A program made the position numbers and the translations under genes. A DNA stretch of 26,662 nucleotides from Chara braunii. Taxonomy: Eukaryota > Streptophyta > Charophyceae > Charales > Characeae. The DNA lies in NCBI GenBank assembly GCA_003427395.1, contig BFEA01000165.1, positions 786,378 to 813,039 of the forward strand. Reading direction: 5' to 3'. The notes below the pieces were generated by a model. That model was given only the letters and a program-made list of their open reading frames with translations, did no database searches and had not been told where the DNA came from. This document shows, piece by piece, positions 18,058 to 26,662 of this stretch (positions are counted from its first letter, which is position 1; the number at the start of each line of letters is the position of its first letter).

Positions 18058-18116
18058 GATTGAGGCCCAAAGATGTGAAGGTGGTTAGCATTTGTGACTA
18101 GCCACGACCACAGTCC

Positions 18117-18720
18117 TTGATCGAGGTAAGGTCTTTCTTGGGGATGACAAGATATTACCGGCCATTTGTTAAAAATTGTGGTACTATAGCTTCCCTATTA
18201 ACTGACTTGACTCACTTTGACACCGCTTGGGAGTGGACAGATGATTGCGAGAGAGCCTTCAAGCAATTGAAGTATGGCCCCACGCATCATGAGGTCTTCA
18301 AGCTTCCCGATCTTGAAAAAACATTCATGGTGACAACTGACGCCAGTCAATATGACATTGGCACAATTTTTTGCACAACATGAGGGGAAGAAGTCGAGGC
18401 CGATCGAGTAAATGAGTGAAAAACTTACTATAAAGATGCCATCTCAGATACTAGCGAAATTCGCGTACGACCAAAGCTCTATGCCCTCTATGAGACATTG
18501 ACTTAACGAAGATACTACCTCCTGGGCAGATTATTTAATGTCAAATATGACCATGAGACTCTTTGCTGGATTACGACGCAAACTACCCTCTCCAATGCTC
18601 TCCAAAGATGGATTCAGGTCATAGATATGTATGACTTCAAATTAGAGCATGAGAAGGGAGAGGTCAATACGGTAGCGAATGCACTATCCCTAAGGGCAGA
18701 CTATTTGGGCGTGTTAGTGA
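18117..18720 (+). pseudogene. element 2 RT connection and RNase H (degraded)
   Basis: The frame 18117-18383 has EVRSFLGMTRYYRPFVKNCG, then EWTDDCERAFKQLK and TFMVTTDASQYDIGTIF with the first RNase H aspartate. After stops, the reading continues with RRYYLLGRLFNVKYDHETLC and, in the frame 18627-18866, MYDFKLEHEKGEVNTVANAL, the RNase H end (ADALS-like motif altered to ANALS). Confidence 0.8.
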
Positions 18721-18739
18721 CCGAGTTCGGACTTGTTGA

Positions 18740-19530
18740 TAATGTGTCCCGATCCATGGTGGAAGCCTATCAGATGAGGCCAAAGATAAGGCCACATCAT
18801 ACGAGCTTGCATTGGTGGATGGCTAGCTATTCCTTGAGAATGCAGGGCATAAAAGACTATGCGTAATGAATGCAGAGTCCTTGCGGTTGTTTATTTCTAG
18901 GAGAATGTCATGACGAAACCGGTCATTTTGATTATAAAAAGACGTTCGCAAACCTACTGCAGCGATTTTGGTGGCCCTCGATGCTAGATGATGCGAAGCA
19001 GTATGTTGATACTCAAATACTTGCCAATTTTGACACTTCCTGCTGGCCTAGGACACAACCACCACTTGGACTCAATCAGCCATTGCCCATTCCTGTTTCA
19101 TGGATACCGAACTGACAAGCAAGAGTGGCAAAAAACACATCTTTCTCATAGTGGACCGCTTTGCCAGGTTAGTTGCCATGCTGGAGACTGCCAAGACCGA
19201 GCACATTATTAAACAGTTCATGGACAACTGGTGTGTGATTTTGGTCTCCCTAAGTCTATTGTTAGTGATAGAGATGTCCAATTCATGAGTGTACTGTGGC
19301 AGAACATGACCAAGCAGACGGGCACTCGACAACATGTGACTTCGGGAAACCATCCTGAGTCTAACGGCCAAGCGGAACAAATGAGTCGGGCGGTGCACCA
19401 CTTGCTTTGGCATTACATAAAGCCCAACCAAGATGACGGGGATGAGAACCTCCCTCTCATCACTAATCTGTATAATAGCGTTGTACACAGCACCACTGGT
19501 GTGACTCCCAACCAGCTTCATTTCGGTTGG
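18740..19530 (+). pseudogene. element 2 integrase core (broken)
   Basis: The zinc-binding N-terminus is partly visible in the frame 18870-19115 (GECHDETGHFDYKKTFANLL, QRFWWPSMLDDAKQYV), but the CxxC pair is gone. The frame starting at 19100 has MDTELTSKSGKKHIFLIVDR with the first acidic residue. The frame 19231-19668 has SDRDVQFMSVLWQNMTKQ and NHPESNGQAEQMSRAVHHLL, providing the second Asp and the Glu, and ends in NSVVHSTTGVTPNQLHFGW. All three catalytic acids can be identified but lie in different frames. Confidence 0.85.
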
Positions 19531-20108
19531 AGCCTAGGTTCGCTCTTGCCTTCCTCTTGCCTGAGAAGCAGCTCGCAACAGCACCTGGCAGCATTGAATT
19601 TGCCGTCCGGTATGACAGAATGCTGCAGAAGGCTATTGAGCAAATTCAGAAGCCTCAGGATGCCATGATTGCATCCGAAAACAGGCATAGGAGGCCGTTT
19701 CGTTTCCAGGTCAGGAAGAGAGTTTGGGTTAAGTCGTCTGAGATTGGACGGGAATTGGGCATATCTAGAAAGCTCGTGTTGCAGTACTTCTGGCCTTGGG
19801 AAGTGTTAGATATTGTTGGGGATGATCCAAATGTCCCTCAATATGTCATTCGGATCCCAGGACACCTCCACACGCACCCAGTTCTCCATGGACAGGACAT
19901 GGATATTGCGATATTGTGGATCACAGAGACTTGCCCGCTCCTAAGCCCAGTTGGCAGAGGAAGACCACCGAAATCTTCAAGACAGTATCAAGTTAGATTC
20001 AAGCATCATACACCGGAGGAAGATCGGTGGTTCACTAAAGAAGAATTGATTAAGACAGCACCTCATATCGTATCCAAGTACGAAGAAAGACTCAAAAGGG
20101 AAGGATAA
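19527..20108 (+). pseudogene. element 2 integrase C-terminus: GPY/F-like module and chromodomain
   Basis: A 193-codon open frame. It contains YDRMLQKAIEQIQKPQDAMI, FQVRKRVWVKSSEIGRELGI, then SRKLVLQYFWPWEVLDIVGD where the usual G-P-Y/F reads W-P-W, and GHLHTHPVLHGQDMD. Near the end SRQYQVRFKHHTPEEDRWFT and KEELIKTAPHIVSKYEERLK form a chromodomain-like segment. It is the best-preserved pol piece of the element and stops 48 bp before the LTR. Confidence 0.83.
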
Positions 20109-20138
20109 AGTTCAATAGCAGCATCTCTCATGACTTTT

Positions 20139-20155
20139 AAAGCTGAGGAGAGAAT
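20139..20155 (+). other. polypurine tract of element 2
   Basis: AAAGCTGAGGAGAGAA directly precedes TGCAAGGATC, where a tandemly repeated LTR start begins. Purine-rich and correctly placed between the chromodomain end and the 3' LTR. Confidence 0.6.
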
Positions 20156-20229
20156 GCAAGGATCTGGGCCCTCAACAGCGACACAAGGCCCATGCAAGGA
20201 TCTGGGCCCTCAACAGCGACACAAGGCCC
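20156..20229 (+). repeat. 2 x 37-bp tandem duplication at the LTR start
   Basis: TGCAAGGATCTGGGCCCTCA and the rest of the 37-bp unit, ending ACACAAGGCCC, occur at 20156-20192 and 20193-20229 with one base difference. The duplication starts exactly at the inferred first base of the LTR. Confidence 0.92.
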
Positions 20230-20587
20230 CCATTGGCAAGTCTTGTGCTGCCCTAAGTGAAGGGGGTCCCCAACGACCTATTTTGAATATTCTAAGGACA
20301 TTTGGGGGTCCCAAACACTTTCTGGGTGCCAGTTGGTTACGAGGGCTGTGTGTGACCAAGGCCTGAGTTGGGCTGCACAGCCTCCTTGGGAATGACGTCG
20401 CACATTGGCTTTCGGTCAATGAGGAGGCTGCGAACAGCCGTGGTCACATCGCACAGTTGGAGTGGCCTAACTGTTTCAGTCCAAGGCCACTTTTTGAATT
20501 TGGCCTGGGAGCAGCTACTTAGGCCCAACGTGAAGCTACTGGGAACTCGGTCAACAGTCCAGGCTGCCAACTGAGGGCAAGCACTCC

Positions 20588-20596
20588 CCATATAGG
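20588..20596 (+). promoter_or_regulatory. TATA-like box of the element 2 LTR
   Basis: CCATATAGG about 430 bp into the 3' LTR, a similar depth to the TATA box of element 3 (~415 bp). Confidence 0.4.
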
Positions 20597-20836
20597 AAAC
20601 TGCTCGCAACTGGTAGAGGTATTCTGGCCTCTGTCATTTGTGCGGCAGCACTGCTGGTTGAAGCGCTCATAGGCCACAGCGGGTAAAGGCTGGGGCGCAC
20701 ACGAGCGCTTGGCGGGCGCTGCTCGTAGCAGCGCTGGAGAGCGAGCAGCCAGCCATAGCCAGGCTGCTTCTCCTTCTTTGCCAGTGGGGCATGGTGGTGG
20801 TCCTTGGGAGAAGGGACAAGTGCGTGGAAGTCGACA

Positions 20837-20839
<3 letters not shown>

Positions 20840-20888
<49 letters not shown>
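20840..20888. repeat. (GA)n microsatellite downstream of the element 2 TATA
   Basis: About 49 bp of GA on the plus strand, ~250 bp downstream of CCATATAGG. The same orientation and distance are seen in element 3. Confidence 0.95.
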
Positions 20889-20891
<3 letters not shown>

Positions 20892-21626
20892 GGGAACTCC
20901 TTATGGGGTGATTGGCATGAGCCGGTGCTGACAGAACTGAGTGAACATCGTGAACATCAAAACAGAGCGAATATGATGAAGATTACTGACGACACTGGCG
21001 TGATTCACGATCCTGGGAGTGCAGCGGAGGTCTGCATGGACGTCGACATCACGTAAACGGGTCTGCTGCTGAAGTCTTTCGGTTGCATCACTGTAGTCTA
21101 GTCTAGTATAGGGCCTATAGGCGCTGCATGATGGTAGTCTGGGCGCTGAGCGCCAGTAGGACAAGAGACATTGGATACACTGTTGATGGTGGCGAGATAG
21201 GGTTGACACTCTCAACTGGGTTCCTTGCTTTGGTCTCCTTTGGTGTGTACTAGGTGCATTCTGCTTTCTGGACAGCGCACAGAGTATCTGGCTTTCAATG
21301 TGATGTTGCAGTTTTGATTTCTGTTATTCGTTCTCGCTCATTTTCCTGCCAGTATCATCTCAGTCAAGCTCTCTCTCTTCTTCTCCTTCCATATTCGTCC
21401 TCTTTTCTCTCCCCATCATTTAGGGTTTCCTTACCTTGTGTGTGCATAAGCAAGGAGGGATCTTTGTCTATGCATGTCGCCCTCGCCATTCCAGGTGATC
21501 ATAATGAGGGCATTGTCCGAGTTCTGTGTCATATGAGACATTGATTCCACAACATCGTTTTCTTGTTTCTCTTCACTTTGGTGATTCTTCAATCTGTGCC
21601 ATGCCCGTCTGTTGATAGGCATGCAA
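20889..21626. other. unassigned; possibly the end of the element 2 LTR, then intergenic DNA
   Basis: No recognisable gene. 21365-21420 is pyrimidine-rich. Short frames (for example plus 21254-21544) show no family features. The 3' LTR end probably lies somewhere in 20890-21250. Confidence 0.45.
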
Positions 21627-21796
21627 CACTTTAGCTTCCAGCTCACAGATGAATCTATTGTCAGCGAACATGCACAGAGTATTGGGTAATTGGGGGTAGA
21701 TCCTCCCTCCCACACTTAGCTTCCAGCTCAGCGATGAATCTATTCTCAGCGAACATGCACAGTGTATTGGGTAATGGGGGGTAGATCCTCCCTCCC
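21627..21796. repeat. 2 x 85-bp tandem duplication
   Basis: GCTTCCAGCTC recurs at 21634 and 21719, GCGAACATGCACAG and GTATTGGGTAAT recur with the same 85-bp spacing, and both copies end GTAGATCCTCCCTCCCA. A handful of substitutions and one indel separate them. Confidence 0.93.
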
Positions 21797-22985
21797 ATCC
21801 GTCGGCTGGTGTTTATCTGGGTAGCATCCTGCACAAAGTTAACAACACATTCTGAAGCTGGCAAAGGATAAGTTCTTAAACCATCATCACACCCAAACCT
21901 ACTGTCCTAACCCTTGATTTTTCCTTTTTCTTGAAAAGGCAACGGCCTTGAGTTACATCATTGAACTGACAGGCCCCAGGTAATTCAGAATTTTATTCTG
22001 GTCATCTGATTGTATCTGGATTTGAACTTGGGTCTGTATTTCAAACCTATTGTCCTAACGCTTGATTTGGCAAGCCCTGCGAGCAAAAACTGTCACTGGA
22101 CTCCGTGGCAACCATACTCCTCACATTTTTCTGATTATTCTACTATTTTCCCCTCACGCAGCTTCACCTGCCGTACAATGGCGAGTTCTCTTCAAATTTA
22201 CCAAAAGCTCAAAATTGCAGACCCACCTCCACAGGCTCTCCACGCCTGGTAGGCCAAACCTAATGGTCACCTGTACTGACCAGCATGGTGTGGGGGCATT
22301 ATCGGCAAATATACTTATGGTTTAGGGCTCCTATTGCAGCCTTGTTTATTGCCACCCTATCTCACCATGCGACTTTCCAAAGCTAACCTTCTTCACTCTG
22401 GTCGTTCTGTGCCCATTGTGTCCTCCTCAAGACTGAAGCCTCACATTACGTGCTATTGTGTTCTACGAAGTATACTCTCATACAGCTTATCTTGAGCTTT
22501 CGGGTGACTATGCCTGTGATCATCAATAAGCAGACCTTAGTGTGGACTCGGTTTGAGGGTTTTCCTTGTCTTCTGTTGCAGGTACTGGTGTGTATGTTTG
22601 GTGGTTTGTGGAGTTGGATTGGCAATTATGGAGCATGGGTTGTGCTGTTAGCCATTTCGTTTTTCCTTGAAGCTTGACACTGGAGATAATGATATGCTGC
22701 AGCTCATTTCCCCATTAAGGAAGAGGCGCAAAGCTGAGCAACTGGTTTTGTGAAATTGGAGGACGGGCGAGTTGCTTCGCATGCCTGAGGTTTAGGCTTC
22801 TTTGATCTACATCATCTGGATTGCCAGTGTTGTTTTCGCATATTTACTGAAGAATGGTTTGTGTTTTGTCTTATGTGGAATCTCGCTTGCAGTTTGGATA
22901 TGTTTTTGACATCAACGGGCTGGTTTTCCGCATTAGCTTATTGTGTTTTGCGTTTGGGTTTACTATGATCTTGGAGGTTTTCTGT
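21797..22985. other. anonymous DNA with a dispersed short repeat
   Basis: CAAACCTAYTGTCCTAACSCTTGATTT occurs at about 21894 and 22043. On the minus strand the second is followed by AAGTTCAAATCC, similar to a Pol III B box, but box spacing is too short for a tRNA. No gene is seen. Confidence 0.45.
22396..22500. repeat. diverged direct repeat, left copy
   Basis: TCTGTGCCCATTGTGTCCTC, then AAGCCTCACATTACGTGCTATTG and TTCTACGAAGTATACTCT, match 23415-23525 (TTTGTGCACATTATGCCCTC, AAGCCTCACACGATGTAGTATTG, TTCTACATGAAGTATGTTCT). The right copy has an extra internal duplication of CGAGATTAMAGCCTCACAYGATGT. Confidence 0.65.
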
Positions 22986-22987
22986 GA

Positions 22988-23242
22988 AACATCGGAATCT
23001 GGATAATCGCATATAAATTATCACAAAAGGTGACTCCGGGCCCCGATCAAACAACTATTGACGGTACATCGCTTGAAAAGCTTTTGAGGCTTCGAGACGC
23101 GATAGTCAAAGGAGAATTTGAATGGGGAGCAACTCGTATTCCGCCGAAACCTGGGAAGAACGAAAAGCGTCCACTGGGAGTATCATGCTTCCAGGACAGG
23201 ATCGTACGAGAAGTTCTTAGAATGATGCCAAAACTTCTTTAA
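22988..23242 (+). pseudogene. group II intron reverse transcriptase/maturase fragment
   Basis: Open from 22988 after a stop at 22985-22987. From about 23006 it reads IAYKLSQKVTPGPDQTTIDG, TSLEKLLRLRDAIVKGEFEW, then IPPKPGKNEKRPLGVSCFQD and RIVREVLRMM. T-P-G-x-D-x-x-T-I-D-G and P-K-P-x-x-K-x-R-P-L-G-x-x-x-x-x-D-R-I-V are the signatures of the RT-0/RT-1 region of group II intron-encoded proteins. After LRMM similarity ends and a stop follows. The palm with its catalytic residues and the maturase domain are absent. Proteins of this type are encoded in plant and algal mitochondrial introns, so an old mitochondrial insertion is the simplest explanation. No ATG start is present. Confidence 0.78.
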
Positions 23243-23734
23243 TGCTACGTTTTCTCTTCCCTTGCGGGATTGTGACGAGTCCCATGCCCTACATACGAAA
23301 TACGGCCACGTGCATCTTTGTACAATAGGTGACCTAACGGCCTGTTAAAATTTGCAGGATCTTGTTTCTCTCCGTCTATCTTATCTTTGCTTTGCCAGTT
23401 TTTCATGCTAGTTCTTTTGTGCACATTATGCCCTCCCCGAGATTACAGCCTCACATGATGTCCGCCTCGAGATTAAAGCCTCACACGATGTAGTATTGCA
23501 TTCTACATGAAGTATGTTCTTCATTTTGGTTTTGCATTTTGTTTTTGTGGAAGTGCATTCAGAGAATTTCAGACCTTATCTTTGAAGGCCACTGCTCATG
23601 CTGTCTCTTTGTGCAGAAGGCAAAACATAACTTTTACATCATAAGATTCATAAGTGGTAGTTAGGTTTTGGGGTTACAGGCTCCAGAGTGTTCCTAGTTA
23701 CTTACTCATGAATTTCCTCAAGGAAGAAAGGAGG
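23243..23734. other. anonymous DNA containing the right copy of a direct repeat
   Basis: 23415-23525 is homologous to 22396-22500. The rest is T-rich with no recognised feature. Confidence 0.5.
23415..23525. repeat. diverged direct repeat, right copy
   Basis: Partner of 22396-22500. The two copies lie about 1 kb apart and flank the group II intron fragment. A 30-bp internal duplication around AAGCCTCAC distinguishes this copy. Confidence 0.65.
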
Positions 23735-24114
23735 GAAAATTGTTGAAATACCTTTAAAAGTTGGGTTATTTCGTTAGATACCCCTGAAACACAGGGCTAT
23801 GCGGAAACGCCCTCAACTTTTGCATATGGCCCTGTCCCAGCCATTGGCAACTTCTCCATATGCCCTGCCCCCAGGCTAGAGGGCCGGGCACATTTTTTGT
23901 ACCATTTGCAGGGTCCAACAGCCAGAAATATCGGGGCATATAGATAACTTGCCCAGGGCCCGGTAGGGGTATATGCAAAAGATATCAGGTCTGATTGGTG
24001 AGTGGGGTATTTTGCAAGGTTTTGCAATTGTTATAGGGGCATTTCACCATGCCCATGCCTTCTAGGGGTATCTGACGAAATACCCCAACTTTCAGGGGCA
24101 TTTGAACAATTCTC
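23735..24114. mobile_element. 380-bp foldback (MITE-like) element
   Basis: The two ends are inverted repeats over about 55 bp: left GAAAATTGTTGAAAT...AAAGTTGGGTTATTTCG, TTAGATACCCCT; the reverse complement of the right end reads GAGAATTGTTCAAAT...GAAAGTTGGGGTATTTCG, TCAGATACCCCT. Symmetry continues inward: CTTTTGCATAT and CATATGCCC words and a GGGCC-rich core occur on both arms, so the whole element can fold into one long hairpin. No coding capacity. No target duplication was certain, so the transposase family is not assigned. Confidence 0.85.
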
Positions 24115-25757
24115 TGTGGCGTGAGGTTGCGGGTTCAAAACTCTGCTGCCTCACCCACAAACTCCGGCAGCGCTTTCATAACCTATACCCATTCACACAC
24201 ACCCCTTGGGACGACGCATGGTAAGATCTACAGACACTGCTTGCGCACCGCCCAAAGCGTTTAGGTCCATGGTTGTAATCTGCTGGATTGGGCCATGGGA
24301 GGGCTGCTTGAGTGCTTGGTCTTAGGGGTGTCTGATGATCACCGTCTTATCTTGTCTCCGAGGAAGGGGGAAATAGCCTAGGATAGACAAAGGGGGTCAC
24401 TATTACCGCTGAGATCGTCGAGGACTAATATAGAGTCGCTGATAGGGCCCTTGGCCCTTTACACATCAGTAGAAACTGTCGAAACCGCCAATATCCCTGC
24501 ATAACGACTTGGACCCTCTGATCTCATCAGTCTGCACTACTCTGTGGGGGTACCACGGTAAGCCTGGGTACGGCTAGAACGTCTTCCGTTTTTATGGCAC
24601 CCATACGAGAATTCACACGGAGCGAACTAGACTATCTCGGGGGTAATGCTACGCACACACTGGGTGTTCGTGTGGGGCAGGTGCTGGGCATTCATCATCC
24701 CGTAGGTATCTCGCGATGCCTGTGGGTGGCCCTTCATCCAGGCTGGGGTCCGTGAGAATTCTGTTTGGGGGAATTAGCTGGGACAGAGAACCCTTCGGGG
24801 AGACTTGGGTAGGAGGCATCATGCTTAGGAAAGGGGAGGGCGGGATATTGCATCTTAGTGGAAGGTTGGTTCTCTGCCCATAGAGTCTGCGGGATGAGGC
24901 ACAGATGGGGGACGACCACACATGCATGGACCCCACCTCTTCCCAGGTCGTCCTGAACTTTAGAGTTGGGGTAGTGTCTGCACGAAGACGTTCAGGTCAG
25001 TCCGGTAAGCATTGGTGCAGATGATGACTTGCGATCTGAGCATTAGCATAGTCATGTCATCATGGTGCCACCTTGAGGCGACTGGGCCCTCACAATCCAT
25101 CTGACCTCCCAATCGATGAGTACTACAGGCACCTCCTGAGGCCTGGCTTCCACCCTTTTGCACCCTGGATTTTATTTTTATTTTTTATTTTTTTTGGGGG
25201 GGGAAGGATTCATAAGTGCTCACAATAATTTTAATTCGACTGTTTATTTAGCCAACGTTGTTTTTGACATTCATTTTTTCTTTAGTTTCTTGTGGCTTTC
25301 AGATTGAAATGTTGGTCTCATTTCGAGCTGTAGTGGGCTGGCAATTTTCCTGCTACCCTCGAAATGCCTTAATGTTAGAGATGTGGCCTGTGGTTTAATG
25401 TTAGAGATGTGGAAACATCCCTGCCAAACAATAAGGCCGAGCTTCGAGCAACTTGGAACAACATCAAACCAGATTCAAGTGCTGTGGAACAAGGCCCGAA
25501 GCAGACGGGACGGGTGAATGGGCAACTGTAACATTTAAGTTCGTAAAAGGTATAAGAACACAATTACGCCAGACCATTTGCACGTTAAAACACCAGTTTA
25601 ACTTCAGCCTATTTGACAATAGTATTTGTACAACACTACCTTCCGAGGCTCCAAAGCCTCCACTACGGTTTTGAACTTTTGACAGGCACTACCTGCCCAG
25701 GCCAGGAGCGGTAAGCTGTTACCGACATCGGTAAGAGCCTGACTTACCTTCAGGCAA
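24115..25757. other. anonymous DNA
   Basis: No gene recognised. A tRNA B-box-like GGGTTCAAAACTC sits at about 24131-24143 without an A box. A mixed A/T run with a G8 tract is at 25168-25202 (on the minus strand a C-run then A-rich, as in a retroposon tail). Frames such as minus 24649-24936 have no family features. Confidence 0.45.
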
Positions 25758-25816
25758 ACTGGTGGTTTAAAGGCTCATCATATCTTCAAGAAAATTTCAC
25801 TGGTTAAACCACCAGT
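25758..25816. repeat. 13-bp perfect inverted repeat
   Basis: ACTGGTGGTTTAA at 25758-25770 and TTAAACCACCAGT at 25804-25816, separated by 33 bp. The right arm is also the left terminus of MITE copy B, so this could be two element ends facing each other. Confidence 0.85.
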
Positions 25817-25970
25817 ATCTCTGAGCCTCTTTCTCCCAATGCGGATTTGCACTGTGAGCCAAAGAAAAGCGAACCGTCCATGGCACACTTTTTTTCATTT
25901 TTGGATGGTGCTGTCAGCCATTTCAGTCCGGGAGCACCGTTCATCTGAAGAACCCGGACTGGCGCAATTT
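25804..25970. mobile_element. ~170-bp MITE-like element, copy B
   Basis: Shares with copy A (10727-10927) the left end TTAAACCACCAGTA, a central CACACTTTTTTTC-like run, GCTGTCAGCCATTTCAGTCC against GGCACCAGCCATTGTGGTCC, and a right end ACTGGCGCAATTT against ACTGGCGTTTTAA. Strongly diverged and ~30 bp shorter. Confidence 0.55.
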
Positions 25971-26662
25971 CAATTCCAAACTTTGCCTGGGTGAGTAGTA
26001 TTGGCCACCTGTACTTTGCCCAGCCATTTTTTTCCACCGAGGCTGCTAATCCACCACAAGTTTGGGAAGTACAAAACTCACGAGACACAGACGCCATGGA
26101 CTACTTGACTGCCACTGAACACACGTGTACAATACACCACTCACTTCGCACACCTGACACAGCATATACACTATACATCATACCAAAGACAGCACTCTGT
26201 GCACACAGTTTACTCAGCATACACTCATACATACATACTGCATACCACACATTGACTCCACTGAATCCTCATTCACATTCTCATTTCCACTCCTACTCAC
26301 AGCAATGCCCCGCTGTGAGGCACGGCAATGCAAAAACAGGCTGCAATGTGGAAGGATACACACACATCACACAAACATCACTATTCGCAGGAATGGTGAT
26401 ATAGGAATAACTCCCGCAAACGACATTTGGTGACACATGCAATTTGCAAACCGGAGCTTTGACCCACAACTCTGTACAGGACGCTGGACCCGATTTCCAG
26501 CAGGCGTCGCTCCCCACCAATAAATGGACCCTTCAAAACAGGGACTTGCTTAAAGAGGATGCTCATATCACCTCAGTATGCAATAGCCACGACTAGTACC
26601 TTTGCCGCTTGGGAAAATAGCGGGCCTCGGGTGGGCGTCCGACCTTTTCAGAGGCCGAAACG
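25971..26662. other. anonymous DNA with a CA-rich stretch
   Basis: 26120-26310 is rich in CA, CATA and CACT words without a strict repeat unit. A plus frame at 25991-26404 runs through it and looks like a by-product of the composition. No gene is seen to the window end. Confidence 0.45.

Larger units (their letters stand above)
16376..20620 (+). mobile_element. element 2: decayed gypsy chromovirus retrotransposon
   Basis: Plus-strand order is a 5' LTR remnant (about 16376-16820), protease, RT, RNase H, integrase, GPY/F-like module, chromodomain (to 20108), a purine-rich tract (about 20140-20155) and a 3' LTR starting about 20156. The true right edge was not found and could extend past 21000. 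Gag, primer-binding site and the end of the 5' LTR are missing, with LTR sequence joined directly to protease. Many stops and frameshifts. Related to element 1 by its YLDN motif and chromodomain, but the LTRs are unrelated. Confidence 0.82.
20156..20620 (+). repeat. 3' LTR of element 2 (right edge uncertain)
   Basis: Starts TGCAAGGATCTGGGCC and aligns with 16376-16820. A TATA-like CCATATAGG is at 20588-20596 and a (GA)n tract at 20840-20888 is probably still inside the LTR, which would place the right edge beyond 20890. The terminal CA and a target duplication could not be fixed. Confidence 0.6.

Noticed and set aside
24115-24150. tRNA gene around GGGTTCAAAACTC
   Set aside because: A B-box-like word only; no A box or cloverleaf upstream, where the foldback element ends.
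24649-24936. 95-codon minus-strand frame
   Set aside because: No recognised motif; Pro/Ser-rich composition follows the local base composition.
25991-26404. 137-codon plus-strand frame
   Set aside because: It covers a CA-rich low-complexity stretch and has a His/Thr/Ser-rich composition with no family features.

Overview
The window looks like repeat-rich nuclear DNA of a eukaryote in the plant lineage. It holds three degraded LTR retrotransposons of the Ty3/gypsy chromovirus type, two U6 snRNA pseudogenes, several inverted-repeat (MITE-like) elements, many microsatellites, and one convincing spliced host exon. There is no bacterial-style gene organisation. The gag and pol sequences remind me of retroelements from the charophyte alga Chara, but that is memory-based and unchecked. 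One ambiguous base (N, 15860) marks it as assembled genomic sequence.

Layout. 1-218: (GA)n and flank. 219-8312: element 1, a complete but dead minus-strand retrotransposon. It has two ~1.3 kb LTRs, a 5-bp target duplication (GATTA), a primer-binding site matching initiator Met-tRNA, a polypurine tract, and a frameshifted gag-pro-RT-RNaseH-integrase-chromodomain. 8318-11700: host or intergenic DNA with two U6 pseudogenes in opposite orientation, a 100-nt exon of a short-chain dehydrogenase (minus strand, 10001-10100) whose upstream intron ends in a long (CT)n/(CTGT)n tract, a ~200-bp MITE, and a tRNA-like sequence. About 11740-16239: element 3, a minus-strand retrotransposon truncated inside its protease. 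Its single LTR (14856-16239) has perfect 9-bp inverted ends. Next to it lie a primer-binding site, a leader with an 8 x 13-bp array and a gag gene. 16376 to at least 20620: element 2, plus strand, with LTR-related segments on both sides of a decayed pro-RT-RNaseH-integrase-chromodomain region. 20620-26662: mostly anonymous DNA with an 85-bp tandem duplication, a fragment of a group II intron reverse transcriptase, a 380-bp foldback element and a second copy of the ~200-bp MITE.

None of the retroelements can encode a working polyprotein as it stands. The best-preserved biology is architectural: complete insertion signatures in element 1, and repeat-built LTR and leader regions in element 3 (hairpins with compensated stems, a TGACGTGG array, and a GA tract at a set distance from TATA). 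The exon is the only piece that reads as a host gene. The rest of that gene was not found here.
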